Made by a program: the position numbers and the translations under genes. Below the pieces are notes generated by a model, which saw only the letters and a program-made list of their open reading frames with translations, ran no database searches and was not told where the DNA came from. Of a DNA stretch of 64,000 nucleotides, positions 35,312 through 44,000 are shown piece by piece (position 1 is the stretch's first letter; each line of letters opens with the position of its first letter). The stretch covers positions 1 through 64,000 of the forward strand of contig NZ_BBQM01000004.1 in NCBI RefSeq assembly GCF_000876015.1, read 5' to 3'. The stretch comes from Cupriavidus basilensis. Lineage in GTDB: Bacteria > Pseudomonadota > Gammaproteobacteria > Burkholderiales > Burkholderiaceae.

Positions 35312-37699
35312 ATGATCATCAGTCCTCCGTTCTTGCCCGCCAATGGTCTGACATCCGACGATCCACTCAAGCCCGATCCGATGATGGACGCAGTCGATGG
35401 CTTTGAATTGCCCCATCACGGCGTCTATCCGGTTGCCTTTGACCGTCGCTGGCACTGCGGTGTTCATCTTATGCCCAACTATCAGAATGAGGCGGTGCGT
35501 GCCATTGCCGATGGGGAGGTGGTGGCCTACAGGGTTGCGCAAAAAGCGATTTGCGACGGACAAACGGACGATCACGGTGCCGATGCATTGAATTCCAATA
35601 CGGGCTTTGTGCTGCTCAAGCACAAGACCGAGACGGGGGAAGGACGGAGCCTTACCTTCTATTCCTTGTATATGCACTTGCTGGATGTCGATAGTCTCCA
35701 GCCTGTGATAGGGGCACCAAATCTCCCGGAAGTCGGGTCTTCATCCGCGATGGCCAAGTGGTTGGCGGATGACACCAATGGCGTGCAAACTCCCGTCAAT
35801 AAGAAGGTATATCGAAAGGACATCCTCGGTTACTACGGAAAATGCCACGGTCAGTCGCACCTGCACTTCGAAATCTTCATGACGGAGGAAGATTTCACTG
35901 CGTGGTTCGATCAGATCGGGCACACCGTTCAACTGGGCAACCAGACCCCCGCGACACCGGATTCGAAAGACTACTGGGGGCACAGTTACTTTGTGATTCC
36001 AACCGGGCAGACCTTTTACAGTACGCCACCCGACCAGGTAGCCCATGCTGCCTATTTTCCCGAGAAGCAGTCGGGAATACTTACGGAGGGAAATCTGTAT
36101 GTCGAGGCGTACTTCCACAAGGGCCAGCGCTACACGCGCTCCTGGCTAGAAAAGGACGGTTCGCTGACCTGCTTGACCGGCGACCAGCCGGTTCAAGACC
36201 CGTTTCAAAATTACGAGTACACGCTGTATGACCGGGCGACCACCTTATATCCGGCACGCCCGAGCGATGGCTATGAGTTGATGCGTTTCGGCCGCATTTT
36301 GAGCGACCATTCATCCCTTCCAGTTGCGCCCCAAACGACATGGATGGCAGTGACGTTCGAATCAGGCAAACAGGGCTATATCGATATCAGCCAGGATGCG
36401 GTGCAGAAGTTGTCCGATGCGGATTTCCCGTTCTTCATGGGCTGGCAGAAGATCGAGGAGGGAAATACACCATTCAGTGAAGATGGTCTGTGCGATTACG
36501 ATGCGCTGCGCAAGATCGTCAATGATGTGGAAGACCAGGAGACGCCACAGCAGCAACACGAGGCGACTGAGTATAAGCATGAAGATATCCTTTCCGCCTA
36601 CGTTCAGGGCAACGATTCAGTGCGCAAGGCGCTCAGGGGCTTTGTTTGCCTTGCCCCCAGCGAGTGGGATGCCACCGGCAACGAGGTGCGTTACAGGCGT
36701 CTGAAGGATCCGGATGGCTTCTTTGGCAAGCGCAAGGACATCGACCCCAACGGGTACGACAAATTCATCGCGTTTCACACGCAATTGCAGTTTCTGGAGA
36801 AGACCGCACTGGGCGGCGGCAAGAAATTCTGGTTCTTCCACCCTCTGGCGTTCATCGGGCATTTCAGGAAGTGTAGTTGGCTGGCGAAGCGGGAGATCTA
36901 TCAATTAGTTCCGGCAAAAATCGTCCGAAAACCTGGGTCGCATAATTTCCCAAGTCAAAGTTATTTCGAGACCGTACCGCTTAACAGGCCTTTTATTAAC
37001 AAGCACTACACTGAACTTAATAATGCATTGCGAAAATATTTAATAACATCATCAATAAGGCAGGCTTGTTTTTTTGGGAATTCCACGCAAGAAACAGGAT
37101 GGTTTCGAGATCTCAGGGAATCCGGTGGGGCAACCCCAAATCTTCACGCTGGATGGTATGGTCGTGGATTTTTGCAGTTAACCAATCCAAATGGAAATTT
37201 AAATGGTGGAAATAATAACTACTATAAATATTTTAAATTCATGGGGCGCCATCCGGAAACTCCTGCAAATGTGCAAGAGATTGCGTGGAGAGATGAACTT
37301 GGAGTAAATTCATTCCACGCAAGCCAAAGTGCTGGCGCCTATTGGATTTGGTCAAAAAAATCAGCACCTACCGAGCAAAATCCCAATCGACCTCAAGTGG
37401 ACAGTGCTAACACTTACGCCGATGATGTCGCCATCGTTATGGGCAACCAGCGTCGCACCGTGAATACAGATCATGGGCCCAAAATTTGGTACTACAATCA
37501 GTTATTTACGAATTGTGCTACAGCAGTGAATTACCCTGGCGCAACCGGGCAAAATCCACCCAACATGAATGGCTTGATTGATCGATCTACCTCTTTCGCG
37601 AATGCAGTGGTGATTCTGTGCGATGGCCACCCGTTTCCGGCACAAGATGGCGCACAAAATTTAACTCCTGAAATTTTTGAAAGGAGAAGTGATCTATGA
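35312..37699 (+). CDS. T6SS effector: M23-like plus GH19/lysozyme-like peptidoglycan hydrolase
   Basis: This 795-residue protein directly follows vgrG. The N-terminal part (about 30-200) resembles M23/LytM endopeptidases: WHCGVHL (His48), YSLYMHL and HGQSHLHFEI (His183, His185). The position normally held by the second zinc ligand (Asp in HxGxD) is His52. After a spacer (200-540), the C-terminal part (about 558-795) resembles GH19 chitinase/lysozyme folds: QETGWFRDL with putative catalytic Glu594, then YGRGFLQLT (616-624). Both halves would attack peptidoglycan. From about position 36895 the DNA becomes AT-rich, so the hydrolase tip is of different origin from the N-terminal part. It overlaps the next gene by 4 bp. 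Confidence 0.8.
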   Translation: MIISPPFLPANGLTSDDPLKPDPMMDAVDGFELPHHGVYPVAFDRRWHCGVHLMPNYQNEAVRAIADGEVVAYRVAQKAICDGQTDDHGADALNSNTGFVLLKHKTETGEGRSLTFYSLYMHLLDVDSLQPVIGAPNLPEVGSSSAMAKWLADDTNGVQTPVNKKVYRKDILGYYGKCHGQSHLHFEIFMTEEDFTAWFDQIGHTVQLGNQTPATPDSKDYWGHSYFVIPTGQTFYSTPPDQVAHAAYFPEKQSGILTEGNLYVEAYFHKGQRYTRSWLEKDGSLTCLTGDQPVQDPFQNYEYTLYDRATTLYPARPSDGYELMRFGRILSDHSSLPVAPQTTWMAVTFESGKQGYIDISQDAVQKLSDADFPFFMGWQKIEEGNTPFSEDGLCDYDALRKIVNDVEDQETPQQQHEATEYKHEDILSAYVQGNDSVRKALRGFVCLAPSEWDATGNEVRYRRLKDPDGFFGKRKDIDPNGYDKFIAFHTQLQFLEKTALGGGKKFWFFHPLAFIGHFRKCSWLAKREIYQLVPAKIVRKPGSHNFPSQSYFETVPLNRPFINKHYTELNNALRKYLITSSIRQACFFGNSTQETGWFRDLRESGGATPNLHAGWYGRGFLQLTNPNGNLNGGNNNYYKYFKFMGRHPETPANVQEIAWRDELGVNSFHASQSAGAYWIWSKKSAPTEQNPNRPQVDSANTYADDVAIVMGNQRRTVNTDHGPKIWYYNQLFTNCATAVNYPGATGQNPPNMNGLIDRSTSFANAVVILCDGHPFPAQDGAQNLTPEIFERRSDL

Positions 37700-38319
37700 T
37701 TAGGTTATTTATTTTTTCAGTGCTCGCCTTGATCTTTGGAATTTCGGGGGCGCAAACAGGCAATGATTCAAGAAAGGCGATAGCTAAACTTAGGGATAGC
37801 TGCGGTTATGAGGTCGGTCCATCAATCATCTCAAGAATCCATTCTTTCGACATAAAGGAGCTTGAGAAATCATCGGTTTTTGATTTTAACTTGTTGATTG
37901 ATGACGCTGGTCGGAAAATCCATGGACATCTTAGTTTCGGGTGCCATAAGGCTACATCGATCGAGAATATTGAATCAGGTGAAGTTAATTCAACTGCCAA
38001 CAGCAAGAAACATAACAACCTAACAGCAAAAGAAGAAATAGAGGCCGAAGACTTGGGGGGAAGATATGCGCGCATCGTCTCATGGCAACGAAATTATCGT
38101 GCGGATAATTTTGCGGGGACCATAGCTTACGTAAACAGTCTCTTCGGGGATGGTGAAAAGAGCGCGATACCAGAATATTTTCTTGTCTGCCCGGAAGTTC
38201 CTGGTTTTTCCTGTTTCTCAATGGAGATCGGAAATATTAATCGACTCACGAAGAATGAGGTTTTTTGTATTATCAATATACTTGAAGACTTAAAAATTAT
38301 TATTAATAATTCGAACTGA
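37696..38319 (+). CDS. predicted periplasmic immunity protein, first of a diverged pair
   Basis: No family is recognised. The 207-residue product has a signal peptide (MIRLFIFSVLALIFGISGAQ) and a Cys pattern (CGYEVG, SFGCHKA, LVCPEVPGFSCFS) ending in a helix-like LEDLKIII. The start is fixed by AAGGAG at 37681 and a 4-bp overlap (ATGA) with the effector stop. Direct coupling to a periplasm-acting effector and export to the periplasm are what an immunity protein needs; that role is an inference. The DNA is AT-rich. Confidence 0.65.
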   Translation: MIRLFIFSVLALIFGISGAQTGNDSRKAIAKLRDSCGYEVGPSIISRIHSFDIKELEKSSVFDFNLLIDDAGRKIHGHLSFGCHKATSIENIESGEVNSTANSKKHNNLTAKEEIEAEDLGGRYARIVSWQRNYRADNFAGTIAYVNSLFGDGEKSAIPEYFLVCPEVPGFSCFSMEIGNINRLTKNEVFCIINILEDLKIIINNSN

Positions 38320-38325
38320 TCTCCA

Positions 38326-39018
38326 ATGCATTCGCCTATCCGATTGACGAAATTGATTATTAGGCTTTGTATTGCAGGCTTGATGGCCACACCATCAATC
38401 GGTACTGCCGCTGTGGAGAACTCGCCTCCGAATTTGCTCAAACAAACAACGACAGCAGAACATGTTGTCGGCCCATGCCGCTTCAGGATTGCCAACATGT
38501 TTGGAGGGGAATTCCGGGAGGCTCACCCTGATAGCTCTCCACCCCAACAGGGCTCATATTACCTACCGATAACTGGACCGTCATCCTTTCTGACTGGAGG
38601 CTTCGGTTTATTCTGTGTGGAAGCCAATGAAGAGAGGATTACTTCCTCCCTGAATGGGAAGTATGTTGATGGTCGCTGGTGGACGTACGGACCCGTCGAT
38701 GGCCCTGAATTTGTTCCATACGAGGAACAGGCGAAGGCTCGAACAATCCCACTAAAGGAAAAAAACTGGACTGGAATTACCTATACCGAAGATGCCACTA
38801 CGGGTGACGAACGAACGCAGGCTCGTGTTTTTCATTTCTGCCTTGTCCGCGATGCCCGTGCATTGTGTGGATACACGGTTGTCGAATGGCTGGCAGACCG
38901 CAAAGGGCGCAATGACCTTGACCGGATCAAGGCAATTCTTGAGTCTGTCGAGTTTGTTGATACCCCGTTGCCGGCTGGTGGCAGTGCCACATCTAGCGTA
39001 ACAAAAATTGAAAAATAA
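38326..39018 (+). CDS. predicted periplasmic immunity-like protein, second of a diverged pair
   Basis: This 230-residue protein has an N-terminal hydrophobic signal and the same order of landmarks as its upstream neighbour: an early CRFRI, a GLFCVEA strand, FHFCLVRDARALCGY, and a C-terminal DRIKAILESVEF helix. This suggests the two are diverged paralogues. It starts 6 bp after its neighbour. The Shine-Dalgarno sequence is weak. A broader-spectrum or duplicated immunity role is inferred from position. Confidence 0.6.
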   Translation: MHSPIRLTKLIIRLCIAGLMATPSIGTAAVENSPPNLLKQTTTAEHVVGPCRFRIANMFGGEFREAHPDSSPPQQGSYYLPITGPSSFLTGGFGLFCVEANEERITSSLNGKYVDGRWWTYGPVDGPEFVPYEEQAKARTIPLKEKNWTGITYTEDATTGDERTQARVFHFCLVRDARALCGYTVVEWLADRKGRNDLDRIKAILESVEFVDTPLPAGGSATSSVTKIEK

Positions 39019-39055
39019 AACAGAAATCGCAATTATGGAGGTGGCACTCTAGATC

Positions 39056-39532
39056 ATGAAAGAAATACTATCATTTTGGATGTTATGGCTATCAATCGCA
39101 TGCTGCAATGCCAAAACTGGGCAGGAGATTAAATTCAGCCCAACCCCGGGAGTAGTCGCGGTCATAGCTATCGATGGCAATCTGGTCTCCATAAATATCT
39201 GTGGTGGAAGGAAATGCAATAATACTGAGGGCAACCTTTATGTTGGTAATCCAGGTAGCGTTAATTTGGGGGTCGGCGATTATAATTTCGACGGTAATAC
39301 CGATTTTTCGCTATGGTATCTGGATGAGGGGAAGGGTACCTATACAATCCATAGGATATTTCTTTTTTCTAAAAGTGCGGGGAGATTTGGTGAGTACTTG
39401 CCGGCGTGCGGTGATGAGTTTGTTAACCTGAAAGTGGACAAGAAAAATAGGAGGCTAATTAGCACATATTGGGCTGACAATGAGCCGAAAGTGTGTTTCA
39501 CATATCCACAAGAGAACCACAACGGAAAATGA
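39056..39532 (+). CDS. predicted periplasmic immunity protein, XAC2610-like
   Basis: This 158-residue protein has a short signal peptide (SFWMLWLSIACCNA) and a DYNFDGNTDF segment, a calcium-loop/FG-GAP-like motif typical of the XAC2610 family. In Xanthomonas, XAC2610 is the periplasmic inhibitor of XAC2609, a secreted lysozyme with a GH19-type domain, which fits the C-terminal domain of the effector encoded just upstream. GGAGGTGG at 39037-39044 supports the start. Its stop overlaps the PAAR start by 4 bp. Homology is judged from the motif and length only. Confidence 0.6.
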   Translation: MKEILSFWMLWLSIACCNAKTGQEIKFSPTPGVVAVIAIDGNLVSINICGGRKCNNTEGNLYVGNPGSVNLGVGDYNFDGNTDFSLWYLDEGKGTYTIHRIFLFSKSAGRFGEYLPACGDEFVNLKVDKKNRRLISTYWADNEPKVCFTYPQENHNGK

Positions 39533-39789
39533 AATCCCCCATCCGTCTCGGTGACGCCCTGGAAGACGGTGGCCAGGTCACCAGCGCCTCGCCCACCATG
39601 GAATTCATGGGTCGCCCGCTCGCCCGCAAGGGCGATGCTGCCCTATGCGCCCGTCACGGTCCGACCACAATTGCCGAAGGCGACGACGGCTTTCCCGATC
39701 AGGATGGCAAGCCCGTGGCGATGCACCGCCACTGCTGCGCCTGTGGTTGCCGCCTGATCTCGTCGCTGCTGAATGTCCATATCGCTTGA
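39529..39789 (+). CDS. PAAR-domain T6SS spike-tip protein
   Basis: This 86-residue protein caps the VgrG spike. It has the PAAR-like start SPIRLGDALEDGGQVTSASP, LARKGDAALCARHGPTTI and the metal-site residues near HRHCCACGC. DNA composition returns to GC-rich here. The start at 39529 overlaps the preceding stop by 4 bp; an upstream in-frame start at 39493 lies inside that gene. Confidence 0.9.
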   Translation: MKSPIRLGDALEDGGQVTSASPTMEFMGRPLARKGDAALCARHGPTTIAEGDDGFPDQDGKPVAMHRHCCACGCRLISSLLNVHIA

Positions 39790-39792
39790 TGT

Positions 39793-41061
39793 ATGCCGAT
39801 TGATTTGACGCCAGCGGCGGCGGCCAGGCCTTACCCGAAGCAAGGCCCACGACTGGTGCCATGGCTTCTTATCTGGGTCGCGTTCGCTACGCTCGGGGCG
39901 GCACTCGTCATTCTCTTTTGGCCGGTCAGTTGGCCCGCCAAAGGGTTCGGTTTCTGGTTCTGCGCCGCCGGCATCCCCAGTCTGGCCTACTTGCTGGCGC
40001 TCTCGCTGGTTCGCCTTCCCTTCGAATTACACTGGTTTCGTGCTTATGGCGACAACGTCGTCCGGCAGGAGTGGAAGGACAAGAAACAAGTCCAGGCGCA
40101 ACAGCCGCTGCAAGTGCTGGGGATCGGGTACTGCCTGCCCGTCGGCGGTCAGACTCTCGCTAGCGTCGTCGCGGCTGGGCAGTCCGTGCAGAAGGCGCAG
40201 AAGGCGCGCAAAGGGCCAAGCATGGTCGTGCACAGCCGGTTTGACGAGGGTAATGTGTCAGACCTCCCGGTGGCCCATTCCTTTGCGGATAACGAAGCTC
40301 AAGAAGCAGAAAGCCGGCAGGTGGCTACTGTGACGCTCAAGATCGGCGAAGCGCTGGTCCCCCTCGCAGCAAGTCTGACGGCGCTATCGCAGTATGGACC
40401 AGTATTCGCGCCGGTCGTCCGCGTGCTTGCCCGCGACGAGGTGGCCAGCTTGCGGTTGCAGCAGGTGCGGGACGCGCTGGCACAAGCGGGTTTGTCTCAG
40501 CTCGAATGCCGGACTGAGCCAGTTTCCGACCGCCTCATGGTGGCCGATGCCTGGCTAGACGCGCGTGACCGCCGCCCCCTGCTGGTGGTCGCGGTCGAAT
40601 GGTACGAGCAGGACCCGCCGGCTGGCAGCACCGAAGGTTGCGTCGCCGTGCTGCTCAATGCCGGCTACTACAAGGTGCCAGAGCCCGTCACGGTTCTCGG
40701 GAAGCTCCATCGTCCGCTGAAGGGCGAAGCCCGCGCCCTGGACCATCTACTCATGAATGCCCTGAAGTGGGGACGTACGGAGTCGGCAGCGGTGCAGCAG
40801 GCCTGGATTTCCAGCCCCGACAGCGATCACGACAGGGCGTGGCCGACGGCTTGCAAGGCCGCTACGCTTGAGCGTATCGCGCAGACCGAAGCTCAACACC
40901 GTCTGGATCGGCTGGTGGGAAACGCTGGCCTCATCAATGCGTGGATGTCCATCGCGGCGGCCGTCGAGTCGCACGCACAAGGCCCCCAACTCATCGTGGA
41001 CGGCAACCAGGCCGCCATTCTTTACGTCTTTCCTTCTGTCCATGACGACACCGACCAATAA
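39793..41061 (+). CDS. T6SS-island membrane protein of unknown function
   Basis: This 422-residue protein has two N-terminal transmembrane helices (about 21-43 and 51-73) and a large soluble remainder with no domain I can name. It starts 3 bp after the PAAR gene and overlaps the TssM-like gene by 20 bp, so it is translationally tied to the spike cluster. Such genes occur beside orphan IcmF-like genes in Burkholderiaceae vgrG islands. A role in effector loading or in a membrane complex with the downstream protein is possible but unproven. Confidence 0.7.
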   Translation: MPIDLTPAAAARPYPKQGPRLVPWLLIWVAFATLGAALVILFWPVSWPAKGFGFWFCAAGIPSLAYLLALSLVRLPFELHWFRAYGDNVVRQEWKDKKQVQAQQPLQVLGIGYCLPVGGQTLASVVAAGQSVQKAQKARKGPSMVVHSRFDEGNVSDLPVAHSFADNEAQEAESRQVATVTLKIGEALVPLAASLTALSQYGPVFAPVVRVLARDEVASLRLQQVRDALAQAGLSQLECRTEPVSDRLMVADAWLDARDRRPLLVVAVEWYEQDPPAGSTEGCVAVLLNAGYYKVPEPVTVLGKLHRPLKGEARALDHLLMNALKWGRTESAAVQQAWISSPDSDHDRAWPTACKAATLERIAQTEAQHRLDRLVGNAGLINAWMSIAAAVESHAQGPQLIVDGNQAAILYVFPSVHDDTDQ

Positions 41062-44000
41062 TCTGCAGGCCCTCGCCTCCGGCTCCAAGGAGGCGCCCAA
41101 AGCGCTGACGCCATGGGCCATCCCCCTCTTCGTGTTTGTGGTCGCCGTGGTCTTCGCTATCGCGGTGTGGACGAAGGGGGACGTGCTTGGTATCACGACG
41201 CTGGAGGCCAAGATCACCTGGCTGCTCTGGATTGCCGGCGCATGCGGCATCTCGCTGGCGCTCTACACCGCCGTGATCCTCGGGGTTATCCCCATGTCTC
41301 GCCGACGTTTTGCCAAGGAATCGGGCGACAAGACGGTCACGGCCAAGGCTCCCAAGCGAGACCTGCGTCTGCAGCAGGCGTATGAGGAATTGCGCTTCCT
41401 GCTGGGCTGGCGGTGGCGCAATCGCGTGCCGTGGCTGATGCTGTGCGGTGAGGATGCCGCCATTCAGTCCGTTGCACCGGGCCTCCAGCACGCGGGCGTG
41501 TGGCGTACCGATGACGCCATCCTCGTGCATTCGTCGCCGACAGGCATTGAGCCTGCCCTATGGCGCAAGCAACTGCGCCAGTTGCGATGCCGCCGTCCGG
41601 TCGATGTCATTGTGCAGGTCGGTGCCGCATCGGATACGGAACCGCTGCGCGCGATCAACACCCTGCAAGCCACGTTAGGCCGGGCCGCGCCGGTCGTGTT
41701 CTTGCATCCGGTTCCGGTGCAGGGCCGGCGGCCTGACCAGTTCGAGGCCTTCGGGGCCTTTGTCGCGGACACTGGCAGCCGGCGTGCCGGGGCTGCTGGT
41801 GGCCGTATCGACACGGCGCTGGCGTCCTTGGAGGCCCACGCCGTCGAACTGGGGGTTCAACGCTGCTACGAGGGCACCCGCCAGCCGCTCGTAGCCTACA
41901 TGTCGGCGTACATCAGCAAACAGCGCGCGCGCATCGCGGCCAGTTGGGCGGCCTGGGACACGTCGCACTGGCGGCGCGGCCCGCTGGCCGGCGTGATGTT
42001 CGCCCCCATCTATGCCGGGGCCGTCCTGCCGATGCCCGAGCCCGCCGAGGATGCGCCCGGTGAGCCCGCGCCTTCGGCGGTCGCTATGCACGCATCGGAA
42101 GCTCACCACCTGCTGCCGGCATCGGTACTGCCCGCCTGGCGGCAGATTGGCGAGCATGCCGGCCAGTATCGCAGTCGTCGGGTTGGCATTCATCCGGTGC
42201 TAGTGCTGACGGTGCTGGCTTTCGTATCGATTGGTTTGTGGACCGCAGGCATGGTCGTGTCCGGTCTGCGCAATAGTGCGGACCTGAGTGAGGCTCAGCA
42301 AGCGATTCACGCCATCCAGACGGCAACCAAACCTGCCCAGGGTCTGCATGCATTGCTGGCCCTGCAGAAGCAGATAGAGCGCTATGAATACCGCACGCAG
42401 CACCACGCGCCGTGGCTGACCCGCTTCGGCCCGAACCGTGACGCCGAAGTACTCGCCGCCCTGTGGGAGCCCTACGCGCAGGCCTCCCGCCGGCTACTGA
42501 TTATCCCGATCCAACAGAATCAGGAAGCGTCGCTGGTGGACCTCGCGCGGTTGCAGACCACAACGCTGGATGACAAGACCAGCCAGTGGGCGCTTGCCGG
42601 GCGGGATGGTCTCAAGGCCTACCTGATGCTTGCCCACCCGGAGCGGGTTGAGCCCGGTTTCCTTGCCAAGCGCCTTCCGCAGGACTGGTCCACCGAGGCC
42701 CATATCACGCGGGGAGAGAAACAGGACCTGGCCGAGCGTCTGTTCAAGTTCTACGCGCAGCACCTGAAGGACCACCCGGACTGGAGGATTGAGCCCCGCC
42801 CCGCGCTAGTGGCCGGGGCACGCCAGACGCTGCTGGCGGTGATCGGTGCGCGCAACGCGCAGGATACGCTGTACCAGGGCATCGTGAATGGTGCTGGCAA
42901 CAAGTACCCCGACTTGACGCTGCCGTCACTCACGGCTGGCACGGAGGCGCGTGGGCTGCTGCGGTCCTCGACGGTGGTGCCGGGCATCTTCACACGCCAG
43001 GCCTATGAGGGCTATGTCGCCGATGCGATTGACGCTGCCGCCAAGCGTCGCGACGTGTCCACCGATTGGGTACTGGCTGGCGGCAAGGCGGCCAGCGCCG
43101 CCCCCGACAAGTCCGCCGCCGAGCTGCACGCAGCCCTGACCGAGCAGTACTTCGCCGACTACGCCCAGCGCTGGCAGGACTTCATGAACAACCTGCAGTG
43201 GGAATCGGCAGGCACTTTGCCCGCCGCCATTGACCAGCTCAGGCTGTTGGCCGACGCGCGCCAGTCGCCGGTGATCGCGCTGATGAAGTCGCTTGCTTAT
43301 CAGGGCGCCGCCGGGGTGCAGAAGGCTTCGCTGTCGGATACGCTGGCGAACAAGGCCAAGGATATCCTAGGCAAGAAGGACGACACCCCCGACAGCACCA
43401 AGGCCGCCCCGCTTGCCCCGCTGGATGCGGCGTTTGGTCCGGTGCTGCGCCTGATGGGACAGGCTGCCCAAGCGGGGCAAGGCGGCAACAGCGATCTGAG
43501 CCTGCAGCGCTATCTCGACCGCATCACCGCCTTGCGGCTGCACCTGCAGCAAGTCAACAGTGGCGCCGATGGGGCCGAGCAGGCGCGGCAGATGGCGCAG
43601 ACGCTGTTCCAGGGTAAGAGTTCCGATCTGGCCGACACGCAAGCCTACGGGCAATTGGTCTCGGCTAGCCTCGGCGCGGAGTGGGCGAACATGGGCGAAG
43701 CGCTGTTCGTGCAGCCGGTCGTGCAGGCCACGCAGACTATCGTGCTGCCCGCGCAGGCGAGTCTGAACGAGGCCTGGCAGCGCTTCGTGGTGCCAGACTG
43801 GGACAGGACGTTTGCGGGCCGCTATCCGTTCGCCAACACGGCTAACGACGCCTCGTTGCCAGAATTCGCGCGGTTCATGCGTCCGCAGGGCGGCGTTATT
43901 CCTGCCTTCCTGGCTACTGAACTCGCGGGGGTGCTGGAGTTGCGGGGTAATGAGTGGGTGCCTGCCGCCGGCGCGCACGGGGTCACCTTCGATCCTCAGT

